Shown here: in pieces, positions 9,052-18,995 of the stretch | How positions within the stretch are numbered: the first letter of the stretch is position 1 | Layout: each line of letters begins with the position of its first letter | Assembly: GCA_963806045.1 (NCBI GenBank) | Contig: CAWDWP010000017.1 | Location: 62,001 to 126,000 of the forward strand | Direction of reading: 5' to 3' | DNA length: 64,000 bases | Source of the DNA: DATCHW01 sp963806045 | GTDB taxonomy: Bacteria > Bacteroidota > Ignavibacteria > Tepidaquicellales > Tepidaquicellaceae | The notes under the pieces: generated by a model | Databases searched by the model: none | The model's input: the letters and a program-made list of their open reading frames with translations, nothing else | Told to the model about the DNA's origin: nothing | Position numbers and translations under genes: made by a program

Positions 9052-11361
9052 TCATTTTATCAGGAGCATTTTTTTTGTCACTTCGAAATTTTGCCCTCCT
9101 GCACCGGCAAAAACTCTGTAAAAATACATTCCGCTTGAAAACTCGTTTCCATCAAAGCTGACCGAATGAAAACCTGCCGGTTCTGCTTTGTTGACAAGAG
9201 TTTTTATTTCTTTGCCGTTGATATCATAAATTTTAATTATCACCTTGCTGTCAAGCGGCAAATTATAATCTATCCTCGTAACCGGATTAAACGGGTTAGG
9301 ATAATTTTGTGATACGGTAAATTTCTTGGGAGTTTCGATTGTTACATATCCTAACATCACAAAGAATTTATAAGTTCCATTGTAATCTATCTGTTTCAAT
9401 TCATAAAAATATTTATTTGTTGATAATCCATTATCGTTATATGTATAAGTTTTCGGCGTACTGACAGTACCGCTTCCCTCTACGAATCCAATTTTAGTCC
9501 AATCAGATTGCTCTGATTTTCGATAGATTTCAAATCCCTGATTATTAGTTTCAGACGCTGTTATCCAGGTTAATTTAACATTATTACTATTTACTGAAGA
9601 AGAGAACGAACTAAGTTCAACAGGCATCGGTGCGTCTAGAGGATTGTCGGGGAAATTACCTCCTATTCCAAATTGACCGAATCCGCCGGATGTGAGTAGT
9701 CCTGAGCGGCTTGCTGTGGTGTCCGGTGTAGATGTTCCGGGAACGTGTGCACCCTGAAGAGTCCATAATGTTCCTGCAGATGGTCTTTTTAATATTCTAA
9801 GTTGTGCAGGAGTAAGAATTCCGATAAAACGGGAAGGAGAAATAGAAATACTATAAGTCCCTCCTGCTAATGTTGTTGGAGTTATTTGCCAATAACCTAC
9901 TCTACTATAAGTATCTACTGAATAACCTCCATCATTAAGTGAAACATTATTAAGGTTAATTGGGTCACCCGTAATATATTGTACAGTAAGAGTACCTGCT
10001 GTAGTAGGCCTGTTTCCAGATGTTGTACCATATTGAATAGTCACCATTCTTGGTTTAGAATATACGTTAACATCTCCTACGGGAAATTTTGTAACGGGTT
10101 GAGTTGTTGATGTTCCGAACCACCTGGTAAATTTTCCGGTAATTATTCCTGTGTTTGCACCTGCGTTGTAAATTAATGTTCCAAGGTTTGTCCCTGTGGT
10201 ACCAAGAGTTAAATTGTATATATCTGTATTGATATTACCATTGTCTATTTCAAGTGTATTTGTCACTTTTAAATTACCTCCCAGAGTTATTTGGTCATTG
10301 GCTGAACGGTTAATTATAAGTGTGTTTAATTGTTGTGTTTGTATATCGGGTAATGTAATGCTTCCTGAACCGCCTAACGTGAGCTTTGAAGTTGCTCCTC
10401 CGGTTAGTGTGCCGAAGAATCCTCCGGCCTGAATGCCACCGTTCAAAGTCAAGATGCGGGTACTGATATTCAAATTACCTCCCAGAATGATAAAATTTCC
10501 ATTTACAGTAGCGTCTGAATTCAGAGTTACATTATCAAAACCATTCATAGTCAAATCACGGATTACGGCATTATTTTGAGATTCAGGTCCGGAATTTATT
10601 GCGGTTGTATTAGAATACATTAAATCATATAATGTTCCTAATGGAGTTACTGCAATGGTTCCATCTCCGCGATTCAACATTCCTCCGGAAGAAATAGTCA
10701 CATTATGTAATGCACTATTTGATAAATTACCTGTATTGGTATTCAAAGAAGTTACAACTATTGATCCTGTGCCCGCCAGAGTTAAGCTACCTGAATTGTC
10801 TAAACTTAAATCGTTAAGAGGTGAAGTAATGGTACCGTTGTTGGTAAAGGTTTGAGTCGTGCCGTAAAAATCACAATGTGTATTTGAAGCGGAACAATTA
10901 AATGTACCACCTGAATTTATTGTAAAATTACCCGCAGGATATACCCAGGTACCAAAGTCAGAACCGGCAATAACAAGTAGTGTTCCTGATATACTCGCAG
11001 TACTTCCAATATACAGATTTGTTTCTGAGTTCAGCGTTAATGTGAAACCCGCATTAATAGTCAGGGTTCCTGTTGAAATCGTTGAATCAACAATATCAAG
11101 AGTGACGTTATTCATTATCGTAATATCATCTCCTGAATTTGGAACAGTCCCGCCATTCCACGTAGAACCGGAGCTCCAGTTTCCGTTTGCCACAGTGTTT
11201 TTTATTGCAGTGGGTCCATTCCGGGGAACGTGTGGAATTATTCTTTTACCCACCGGTCTAAGTGATGATTTGTGAGTGATAACTTTTTCCTGTGCGGGAG
11301 CTTTAATATTATAAAGCATCACCAGAAAAAACACTGTTAATAATAATATTATTGATTTCAT
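9052..11361 (-). CDS. Secreted repeat-rich surface protein with T9SS sorting domain
   Basis: 769 residues. A signal peptide is followed by NGNWSSGSTWNGGTVPNSGD, matching the opening of the 1-2154 protein, then a Gly/Asn/Thr repeat region (TLTINAGFTLTLNSE and similar). A further domain ends in 'LWTLQGAHVPGTSTP' and is shared with the 1-2154 protein. The VELSSFSS module and a sorting domain (SQNYPNPFNPVTRI ... KKMLLIK) complete it. It lies 30 bases upstream of the 5998-9021 gene on the same strand and may be co-transcribed. The role is inferred to be surface structure or adhesion. Confidence 0.8.
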   Translation of the reverse strand: MKSIILLLTVFFLVMLYNIKAPAQEKVITHKSSLRPVGKRIIPHVPRNGPTAIKNTVANGNWSSGSTWNGGTVPNSGDDITIMNNVTLDIVDSTISTGTLTINAGFTLTLNSETNLYIGSTASISGTLLVIAGSDFGTWVYPAGNFTINSGGTFNCSASNTHCDFYGTTQTFTNNGTITSPLNDLSLDNSGSLTLAGTGSIVVTSLNTNTGNLSNSALHNVTISSGGMLNRGDGTIAVTPLGTLYDLMYSNTTAINSGPESQNNAVIRDLTMNGFDNVTLNSDATVNGNFIILGGNLNISTRILTLNGGIQAGGFFGTLTGGATSKLTLGGSGSITLPDIQTQQLNTLIINRSANDQITLGGNLKVTNTLEIDNGNINTDIYNLTLGTTGTNLGTLIYNAGANTGIITGKFTRWFGTSTTQPVTKFPVGDVNVYSKPRMVTIQYGTTSGNRPTTAGTLTVQYITGDPINLNNVSLNDGGYSVDTYSRVGYWQITPTTLAGGTYSISISPSRFIGILTPAQLRILKRPSAGTLWTLQGAHVPGTSTPDTTASRSGLLTSGGFGQFGIGGNFPDNPLDAPMPVELSSFSSSVNSNNVKLTWITASETNNQGFEIYRKSEQSDWTKIGFVEGSGTVSTPKTYTYNDNGLSTNKYFYELKQIDYNGTYKFFVMLGYVTIETPKKFTVSQNYPNPFNPVTRIDYNLPLDSKVIIKIYDINGKEIKTLVNKAEPAGFHSVSFDGNEFSSGMYFYRVFAGAGGQNFEVTKKMLLIK

Positions 11362-11398
11362 TTTTTTAAGAAATAATCTTATTTATATTTTTTAAATT

Positions 11399-11901
11399 TT
11401 ATTTTATGAGTATTAATTTCTTCACTGAAACCTGATCACCAGCTGTCAGTTTATAGAAATAAATTCCGCTTGATAAACGATATGAATCAGCATTGAAGTT
11501 TACGGAATAATTTCCTGCAGATACTTGTGTATTTACCAATGTTGCAACTTCTTTACCTGCAACATCATATACTTTCAACGATACAAACGAATTCTGCGGA
11601 ACAGAATATTCAATTGTTGTTATCGGATTGAACGGATTCGGATAATTCTGCTTTAAATCGAAACTTAAAGGTACGTTACCTGATTGAATAGATTCGGGGT
11701 TTTCTTCATCAACAAATATATTCATACCGGGATTCATGGTTGTAGTTTGAAGTGGTAAATTTATATAACAATTCCTACTTAAAAATAATTTACTGTTTCC
11801 ATTATCTAATGCCGGCAGAACAAATGGAAATGTAGCGAGGAATGATACATCATTTGGTGAAGTATCAAGATTCGTAACGATTATCTTTATTTTATCTCCC
11901 T
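11399..11901 (-). CDS. C-terminal piece of CocE/NonD-type hydrolase 1 with T9SS sorting domain
   Basis: Third piece of the gene that starts at 13437. It continues the jelly-roll domain (KIKIIVTNLDTSPND) and ends with the sorting domain (KQNYPNPFNPITTI, LSSGIYFYKL, KKLILIK). The frame break from the middle piece lies in the run GGGAG next to AAAAA at about 11898-11905, where removing one G restores 'FQKGDKI', as in the intact paralogue 'FQKGSKI'. Confidence 0.75.
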
Positions 11902-12377
11902 TTTTGGAAAATATGAGAATGGGAATTCCCATTTATTAGTGTTGTTTTTCTCACATTATGAGATGTGTTATGTCTGTCTGTATAATTAACTCTCGTAACC
12001 ATTTTTGATGTTGCTCCCTGAACTTCATAAATCTGAAAATTAAACTGACTTCTGTTCATATTGGAAGAATAATCAAGATTTATTGTCGGGGTCCCTGTCA
12101 TTCTTGTATTATTCGCAAGAGCGGGAGAAGTGAATATTAACTGAGACTTTGTAAAATTGGAAGTAAATGCAGTACCTGTGAATTCATCATTCACTGCATT
12201 CTGCATTGTATAACCTGCTGTAACTTTATTACTTAATGTTACACTACTATTACCATTTAAATTAGGAGATGTTTTAAGTTGGTTTTTTGGATTAAAATAG
12301 AGCTTTAAATTAGTCAATCCGCTTGGTGGCCAGATTGTTGTACTATCGTGTGTGAAACTCCACATACCACTACTTCG
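11892..12377 (-). CDS. Middle piece of CocE/NonD-type hydrolase 1
   Basis: Encodes the PepX_C-like jelly-roll domain (SSGMWSFTHDSTTIWPPSGL through NGNSHSHIFQKG), aligned to residues of about 350-550 in the intact paralogue at 13553-15592. It is separated from both neighbours by single-base frame breaks, at about 12375 and 11900. Confidence 0.7.
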   Translation of the reverse strand, partial: RSSGMWSFTHDSTTIWPPSGLTNLKLYFNPKNQLKTSPNLNGNSSVTLSNKVTAGYTMQNAVNDEFTGTAFTSNFTKSQLIFTSPALANNTRMTGTPTINLDYSSNMNRSQFNFQIYEVQGATSKMVTRVNYTDRHNTSHNVRKTTLINGNSHSHIFQKGR

Positions 12378-13437
12378 TCGTTGGGAATGTAGTTGAAGCA
12401 TAATGGAAGAGTGGTCTTGTCAAAATTCCATTATCAATATTAAATAACCAATAATAAAACCATTCATTATAAAAATTCTCATGCCAGGTATTCTCAGTCG
12501 CGGATACATCTCCTCCGTGACCCACAACAGCTCCGAAATAATATCTCTTAGGAGAAGTTAAATTCGCAATTGTACTAATATTTCCATATGCATCAAAGAA
12601 ATAATCCTGCCAGCTATTCTCAATCATAACCGGAACTTTGTTTTGAGAAACCTGAGATGCAAAATCCCGATTAATAGGAACCCAATATGCAAGGCTATCC
12701 CATTTATCCATTGCGCTTGAATAAACCCAACTATCCATAGCCTCCACCAGAGGTGAATATCTTACCGAATCCGGTGTATACTCAATTGTCCATAAGAATG
12801 TCATTTTTATACAGCCGTTGGCAATCCAGTTTGAAGCAAATGTAGGAGAGGCAAGTGAGGGTATGATGCATTTTACATTCATTCCATTACATGCTGCCAT
12901 ATATGGAATAATACCTCCTTGTGAGCCGCCTGTAATTAAAATTTTACTGCTATCAAGTCTTGCATTTAGATCGTGCTTCATATAATTTACAACTTCAATT
13001 AAATCCTGCGCTTCGGTTGTACTGATAAGATTAGATAATCCACCCGAATTTCCTTGTCCACGCATACTAAAAGTATAAACACTATATCCATAAGATGCCT
13101 GGTCGTGAGCAAATCCTGCGAGAGTTTCCTTTCTGTCACCATAACCATGGCACATTATTACTCCGGGATAACCGTTTCCTGAACTCGGTATATCTGGATA
13201 AAATTTTGAACAATCGAGAATTACATTGTCTCTTAATGTAATGTTGAAATTCTGTTGAATTACATTATATGGTCCCGGAGTTAATTTTTGCGGGTTCATT
13301 GGTAATTTTGGCAATTGATAAGAATCAAGACCCCTATGGAATTTTGTTTCTTTCCTGATGTTTTGTGCGTCTAAATTTATAATTTTAAATCCCAGTAATA
13401 TAAAAATTATCAGTATTTGAAGAATTCTTATTTTCAT
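12370..13437 (-). CDS. N-terminal piece of CocE/NonD-type secreted hydrolase 1
   Basis: 355 residues: a signal peptide and an alpha/beta-hydrolase domain of the CocE/NonD (X-Pro dipeptidyl-peptidase S15-like) family. Visible motifs are the oxyanion region MCHGYGDRKE, nucleophile elbow GGSQGG, candidate acid in SWQDYFFD and candidate His in GHGGDVS. The frame ends after FHYASTTFPTTK, where the intact paralogues run into SxGMW; the rest continues in 11892-12377 and 11399-11901. First of three tandem copies by position, and last in the direction of transcription. Predicted to act outside the cell as an esterase or peptidase; substrate unknown. Confidence 0.75.
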   Translation of the reverse strand: MKIRILQILIIFILLGFKIINLDAQNIRKETKFHRGLDSYQLPKLPMNPQKLTPGPYNVIQQNFNITLRDNVILDCSKFYPDIPSSGNGYPGVIMCHGYGDRKETLAGFAHDQASYGYSVYTFSMRGQGNSGGLSNLISTTEAQDLIEVVNYMKHDLNARLDSSKILITGGSQGGIIPYMAACNGMNVKCIIPSLASPTFASNWIANGCIKMTFLWTIEYTPDSVRYSPLVEAMDSWVYSSAMDKWDSLAYWVPINRDFASQVSQNKVPVMIENSWQDYFFDAYGNISTIANLTSPKRYYFGAVVGHGGDVSATENTWHENFYNEWFYYWLFNIDNGILTRPLFHYASTTFPTTK

Positions 13438-13552
13438 GTAATTAATCCTTTATTAATTTTTATTTATGTAACTATATTTTAATATTATTCCCAGGAAGAA
13501 CCTATCCTTGAAATATTTTGTGATAGGTTCTTTTGGGAATATACACTGCATT

Positions 13553-15592
13553 TTATTTTATAAGCATTAATTTCTTCACTGTAACCTGATTACCGGCTGT
13601 CAGTTTATAGAAATAAATTCCGCTTGATAAACGATATAAATCGGCATTGAAATTTACCGAATAATTTCCTTTTGATACTTGTGTATTTACCAAGGTTGCA
13701 ACTTCTTTACCTGAAATATCATATACTTTCAATGATACAAATGAATTCTGCGGAACAGAATATTCAATTGTCGTTGTTGGATTAAACGGATTCGGATAAT
13801 TTTGATTCAGATTGAAACTTACCGGTATATTATCTGTCTGAACAGATTCCGTATTTTCATCTGCAAAGAAATTTGTAGCCATACCTGCAGTCATTGTTTG
13901 CAATGGTAACGTAATATAGCAATTATTACTTAAGAAAATTTTGCTGCTTCCGTTATCTAATGCCGGCAATACAAATGGATTTGTTTCAAGAAATAGTGAA
14001 TCAAATGGTGATGTATCAAGATTCGTGACTATTATTCTTATTTTGCTCCCTTTTTGGAAAATATGTGAATGCGAATTTCCGTTTATTAAATTCGTTTTTC
14101 TCAAATTGTGTGTTGTATTATGCCTGTCTGTATAATTAACCCTGGTTACCATTTTTGCTGTCGTTCCCTGCAATTCATAAATTTGGAAATTAAACTGAGC
14201 CCTGTTCATATTCGAGGAATAATCCAATTTAATTGTTGGTGTTCCGGTCATCCTTGTTTTATTTAAAAGAACGGGAGAATCAAATGTAAGTTGTGATTTT
14301 GTAAATCTGGAAGTAAAATCTGTCCCTTTAAACTCGTCATCCACTGCTTGTAACATTGTTAATCCACCCGAAACTTTATTTTTTAATGTTTCATTTTGAT
14401 TATGGTTTCTATTCGGTATTGTTTTCAGCTGATTATTCGGATTAAAAAATAAATTTAAGTTTGTTAATCCGCTTGGAGGCCAGACAGATGAACTATCATG
14501 TACGAATGTCCACATACCAATACTATTTTTAGGGTAAGTAGTAGAAGCATAATGGAATAAAGGTCTTGTTAAAATATTATTATTGATATTGAACAACCAA
14601 TAATAGAACCATTCATTGAAGAAATTCATATGCCAGATATTCTCGGTTCCGGATGTATCTCCGCCATGTCCCTGAACTGCTCCGAAATAATATCTCTTAG
14701 GTGATGTTAAATTATTTATTGTACTTATGTTACCATAAGCATTAAAGAAATAATCCTGCCAGCTGTTTTCAAGCATAATCGGAACGGTGTTCTGAGAAAC
14801 CTGAGTTTTAAAATCCCTGTTATCTGGTACCCATCTTGCAAGACTATCCCATTTATCCATTGCATTTGAATAAACCCAGTTCTGCATCGCTGTAACTTGA
14901 GGTGAATATCGTGCTGTATCCGGTGTATAAGATATCGTCCATAGAAATGTCATTTTTATTGAACCGTTATCAATCCAGTTTGAAGCAAATTCTGGTGATG
15001 CTAATGCCGAGATCATACATCTGACATTCATTCCATTGCAGGCAGCCATAAAAGGTATTAAAGCACCTTGTGAGCCACCCATTATTAAAATATTGGCACT
15101 GTCAACTCCGGATGCCTGGTCGTGTTTTACATAATTAACAAACTCAATTAAATCCTGAGCTTCTGTCATACTTATCAAATTTGATAATCCTCCCGAGAGC
15201 CCCTGTCCCCGCATACTATAGGTATATGAAACATAACCATATGATGCCTGGTCGTGAGCAAATCCAGCAAGTGTTTCTTTTCTGTCTCCATAACCGTGAC
15301 ACATAATAACTCCGGGATATCCATTTGGTAAAAATATATTATTTGTATCCGGATAAAATTTTGAACAATCGAGAATTACATTGTCTCTTAATGTTATATT
15401 AAAATCCTGTTGGATTACATTATAGGGTCCCGGACTCATTTTCCCCGGAAGCTGTGGTAATTTAGGGAATTGATATGTCTCAAGTTTAGGATGTTGTAAT
15501 TTTCTTTGTGCCCTATCCTGTGCATTTAGCCCTGACACAACAAACAACATAATAATACAAATTACGAGTATTTGAAGGTTTCTATTTTCCAT
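13553..15592 (-). CDS. CocE/NonD-type secreted hydrolase 2 with T9SS sorting domain
   Basis: 679 residues and intact, so it is the reference copy for this family here. Order: signal peptide (to about 25), N-terminal linker, alpha/beta-hydrolase with MCHGYGDRKE, GGSQGA (nucleophile Ser), SWQDYFF and GHGGD, a cap region, a PepX_C-like jelly roll at about 345-575, and a sorting domain (NQNYPNPFNPTTTI, LSSGIYFYKL, KKLMLIK). The family contains cocaine esterase, X-Pro peptidases and acyl hydrolases, so the substrate cannot be called. The three copies lie in a row on one strand, just downstream of the exopolysaccharide-type locus, which may hint at an extracellular carbohydrate-ester substrate (inference). 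Confidence 0.8.
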   Translation of the reverse strand: MENRNLQILVICIIMLFVVSGLNAQDRAQRKLQHPKLETYQFPKLPQLPGKMSPGPYNVIQQDFNITLRDNVILDCSKFYPDTNNIFLPNGYPGVIMCHGYGDRKETLAGFAHDQASYGYVSYTYSMRGQGLSGGLSNLISMTEAQDLIEFVNYVKHDQASGVDSANILIMGGSQGALIPFMAACNGMNVRCMISALASPEFASNWIDNGSIKMTFLWTISYTPDTARYSPQVTAMQNWVYSNAMDKWDSLARWVPDNRDFKTQVSQNTVPIMLENSWQDYFFNAYGNISTINNLTSPKRYYFGAVQGHGGDTSGTENIWHMNFFNEWFYYWLFNINNNILTRPLFHYASTTYPKNSIGMWTFVHDSSSVWPPSGLTNLNLFFNPNNQLKTIPNRNHNQNETLKNKVSGGLTMLQAVDDEFKGTDFTSRFTKSQLTFDSPVLLNKTRMTGTPTIKLDYSSNMNRAQFNFQIYELQGTTAKMVTRVNYTDRHNTTHNLRKTNLINGNSHSHIFQKGSKIRIIVTNLDTSPFDSLFLETNPFVLPALDNGSSKIFLSNNCYITLPLQTMTAGMATNFFADENTESVQTDNIPVSFNLNQNYPNPFNPTTTIEYSVPQNSFVSLKVYDISGKEVATLVNTQVSKGNYSVNFNADLYRLSSGIYFYKLTAGNQVTVKKLMLIK

Positions 15593-15681
15593 TTAGTTTT
15601 TCTTTTTATTGTTTTTTATTTTATTAATATAATCTTTAATGTCATAAAAATATTATTTTATCTTAAATACTTTTTATTTTA

Positions 15682-17799
15682 TTAATAACCATTGCTTGTT
15701 ACTTGAGAGAATCCCGGTGTTGATAATTTGTAGAAATAAATTCCGCTGGATAAGTGATATAAATCGGAATTGAAGTTTATGGAATAAATCCCTGTAGATT
15801 CTTGTGTATTAGCCAATGATGCAACTTCTTTTCCGGCGACATCATATACTTTCAAAGCTACAAACGAATTCTGTGGAACAGAAAATTCAATTGTCGTAGA
15901 TGGATTGAACGGATTCGGATAATTCTGTTTCAGACTGAACGTAACTGGTGTATTATTGTCGTCGGGAATTGATTCAGTATATTCATCATCGATAAAAAAT
16001 TTCGCCCCGGGACCCGCAGGATCCCCGGGACTTATTGGCATAATTTGAACCGGAAGTGTCAAATAACTATTGTAACTTAAAAATAATTTACTGTTTCCAT
16101 TATCTAACACCGGAAGTACAAAAGGATTTGTTCTAATAAAAGATGAATCATTCGGAGATGTATCAAGATTCGTAACAATAACCCTTATTTTGTTCCCTTT
16201 TTGGAAAATATGAGAATGCGAATTCCCATTTATCAGTGTTGTTTTTCTCATATTGTGAATTGTATTATGCCTGTCCGTATAATTTACTCTTGTTATCAGT
16301 TTTTGTACAGTTCCCTGAACTTCATATATCTGATAATTAAACTGCGCCCTGTTCATATTTGACGAATAATCTAATTTAACAGTCGGAGTCCCAATCATTC
16401 TTGTCTTATTAGCTAATACCGGTGAAGTAAATATTATTTCAGATTTAGAAAACTGGGAGTTAAATGCTGCACCTGTGAATTGGTCATCGACGGCATCCTG
16501 CATTATTAATCCGCCGGCTACTTTATTATTTAACACCACATTGTCATTCGTATTTTTGTTGGCGGTAGTTTTAATTTGTCCGTTGGGATTAAAAAATAAA
16601 TTTAAATCTGTTAACCCGCTTACTGGCCATACCGAAGAACTGTCATGAACGAATGACCACATGCCCGCATTAACAGGAAAAGAAGTAGATGCAAAATGAT
16701 ATTTAGGACGAGTTAATATTCCGTTATTAATATTAAATAACCAGTAAAAGAACCACTCATTAAAGAAATTCGAATGCCAGGTGTTTTCTGTCTCGGAAAC
16801 GTCCCCGCCGTGTCCCGGAACAGCTCCGAAATAATATCTGTCTGGTGCTGTTAAATTTGGAATAGTGCTGATATTTCCATATGAATTAAAGAAATAATCC
16901 TGCCAACTGTTTTCAACCATCATTGGAACAGTATTTTGAGATACTAAATTTGCAAAATTTCTTTCTACCGGCATCCAATTTACAAGACTATCCCATTTAT
17001 CCATTGCATTTGAATAAATCCAGCCTAGCATAGCCGTCGTAACCGAATTATATCTGACATTTGCCTCCGAATAACTTAATGACCATAATAATGTCAATTT
17101 GATACAGCCATTTTCAATCCAGCTTGAAGCAAAATTTGGCGAGGCAAGTCCGGATATTATGCATTTTACATTCATTCCATTACATGCAGCCATATAAGGG
17201 ATGGTCCCTCCCTGGGAACCACCCATTATTAATACCTTACTGCTGTCAAGTCCGGAAGGCTGGTCGTGTTTAATGTAGTTAACTAATTCCATCAAATCCT
17301 GCGCTTCGGTTAAGCTGATTAAATTAGATAATCCGCCGGAATTTCCCTGACCGCGCATACTGAATATATATACACAGTAACCAAACGATGCCTGGGATTG
17401 AGCGAATGAAATAAATGACTCTTTTCTATCTCCGTAACCATGGCACATTATCACTGCGGGATAACCGTTTGGAAAACCCGGGTTGGGAGAATCAGGATAA
17501 AATTTCGAACAATCAAGTATTACAGCGTCTCTTAATGTTAAATTAAAATCTTGCCGTATCACATTAATTTGTGGATTCATTTGTCCTGTAACCATTGATG
17601 GCAATTGTTGAAATTGATACGATTCCGGATTCGGAATATTCTTAAGCCGATGAATTTTGTTCTGAGCGTCATAAGCTTTTCTATGGAAAACATTATTTGA
17701 CCTTACATTCTGCGCCTGAATTCCGGTTATAAGAATAAATACTATAACTAAAGTCTCCAGAACTGTTAATTTTAATACATTTAATAATTTATGATTCAT
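15682..17799 (-). CDS. CocE/NonD-type secreted hydrolase 3, sorting tail frameshifted
   Basis: 705 residues. Same architecture as the 13553 protein: signal peptide, alpha/beta-hydrolase (MCHGYGDRKE, GGSQGG, SWQDYFF, GHGGD), jelly-roll domain and sorting domain (KQNYPNPFNPSTTI). The open frame ends in 'FSQVTSNGY' and lacks the usual basic tail. Adding one A at about 15702 would give VTKQWLLIK and a stop at 15674-15676, the expected T9SS end. So the last residues are probably displaced by a one-base deletion or error. It starts 17 bases after the epimerase stop, so it may be the distal part of the same transcript. Confidence 0.8.
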   Translation of the reverse strand: MNHKLLNVLKLTVLETLVIVFILITGIQAQNVRSNNVFHRKAYDAQNKIHRLKNIPNPESYQFQQLPSMVTGQMNPQINVIRQDFNLTLRDAVILDCSKFYPDSPNPGFPNGYPAVIMCHGYGDRKESFISFAQSQASFGYCVYIFSMRGQGNSGGLSNLISLTEAQDLMELVNYIKHDQPSGLDSSKVLIMGGSQGGTIPYMAACNGMNVKCIISGLASPNFASSWIENGCIKLTLLWSLSYSEANVRYNSVTTAMLGWIYSNAMDKWDSLVNWMPVERNFANLVSQNTVPMMVENSWQDYFFNSYGNISTIPNLTAPDRYYFGAVPGHGGDVSETENTWHSNFFNEWFFYWLFNINNGILTRPKYHFASTSFPVNAGMWSFVHDSSSVWPVSGLTDLNLFFNPNGQIKTTANKNTNDNVVLNNKVAGGLIMQDAVDDQFTGAAFNSQFSKSEIIFTSPVLANKTRMIGTPTVKLDYSSNMNRAQFNYQIYEVQGTVQKLITRVNYTDRHNTIHNMRKTTLINGNSHSHIFQKGNKIRVIVTNLDTSPNDSSFIRTNPFVLPVLDNGNSKLFLSYNSYLTLPVQIMPISPGDPAGPGAKFFIDDEYTESIPDDNNTPVTFSLKQNYPNPFNPSTTIEFSVPQNSFVALKVYDVAGKEVASLANTQESTGIYSINFNSDLYHLSSGIYFYKLSTPGFSQVTSNGY

Positions 17800-17815
17800 C
17801 TTTTTAAAGTTTTAT

Positions 17816-18971
17816 TTATATTTTATAAAAATTTTTCATTATTTGATATATTTGTTCACTTGAATTACCGTCACCATAAGTATAATCAAATTCCGCAGTA
17901 TTATTCCGTCGGTATTCTTCCGAATAGTCCAGAAATCCTGTGACCTTTTCATATTCGAACGGCAGTAGCTTTGCATTTTTTTCAAGATACTTCAGGTCTT
18001 TCAGTTACTTTTCTCATTACTCCGCAGGGTATATTAAAGAATAATGATTCTTCCTGCAGACCCCCTGAATCTGATAATATTGAGTGACTGTTTTTTACCA
18101 ATCTGAGCATTTTGAAATAATCATTCTCAGGCTCTGTAATTATCAAGTTATCAGGTAAACTGCCATTTAAACGGGAATAAAAACTTTTTCTTATTTCCGG
18201 ATTCGGGTGAAGCAGATGCAGTATCTTTTTACCGGTTTTATTCTTATGAGCAATATCATAAAGAATTTTCGCATAATCAGCTACATTGTCCCAGTTTTCC
18301 CTTCTGTGAAGTGTGCTCAGAATAAAATTACCAAATTCGGAATATCCTATTCTGTCTTCGTTCACAAATGTTATCATCGCATCATTTATTGTATTGCCTA
18401 CTATGAAATTTCTTTCTTTATCAATTCCTTCCCTCACTAAATTGTCATAGCTTATACGGGTTGGACAAAAATTAAGTCTTGAAGACCGTGCAATTGACTC
18501 GCGGTAGAACTCCTCAGGAAACGGATTCTGATGATCGAAAGTCCTGAGGCCTGCCTCTACGTGAAATACAGGGATTTCATTTAAGAAACCCCATAGTGCA
18601 CCTGAATAGGCTGAAGCTGTATCTCCCTGAACAACTACTCCGCTGATATCCTGTTTTCTTATTTCTGTTTTTGAATTAAATTTTTGGTTCAGGTTATTCA
18701 ATAAATGGGATACAAAAAGGGAAAGATCAGGCGAACGATTTGGTATCTCATCTGCAGTCATATCAAATTTTAAATCCAGGTATGACAGGATATCATCTGA
18801 GATAGACTGCTGGGCAGAGTTGAATAACACGGGATAAAACTCATCTGAGTTTTTAAGCACTCTATATAGAATAAATAATTTTATAATTTCCGGTCTGGTT
18901 CCAAGTACAAAAAGGATAATCTTTTTGTTTTTTGCTTTTTCTGAATCGAATATTGAATTTATAGTTTCCAT
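17816..18971 (-). CDS. wecB: UDP-N-acetylglucosamine 2-epimerase, WecB type (one frame break)
   Basis: Interconverts UDP-GlcNAc and UDP-ManNAc. Family motifs are LGTRPEIIKL, VVQGDT, HVEAGLRT followed by PFPEEFYR, NTINDA and SDSGGLQEES. The open frame stops at 17982 after RPEVS. One extra T at about 17986 explains this, because the next frame continues as LEKNAKLLPFEYE and ends at 17816, giving about 384 residues, the usual length. It lies 24 bases after the NfrB-like C-half gene on the same strand. In E. coli WecB supplies UDP-ManNAc to the NfrA/NfrB exopolysaccharide system, so its place here supports that reading. Confidence 0.8.
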
Positions 18972-18995
18972 TTTTATTTATGTTTTTATCAATTT

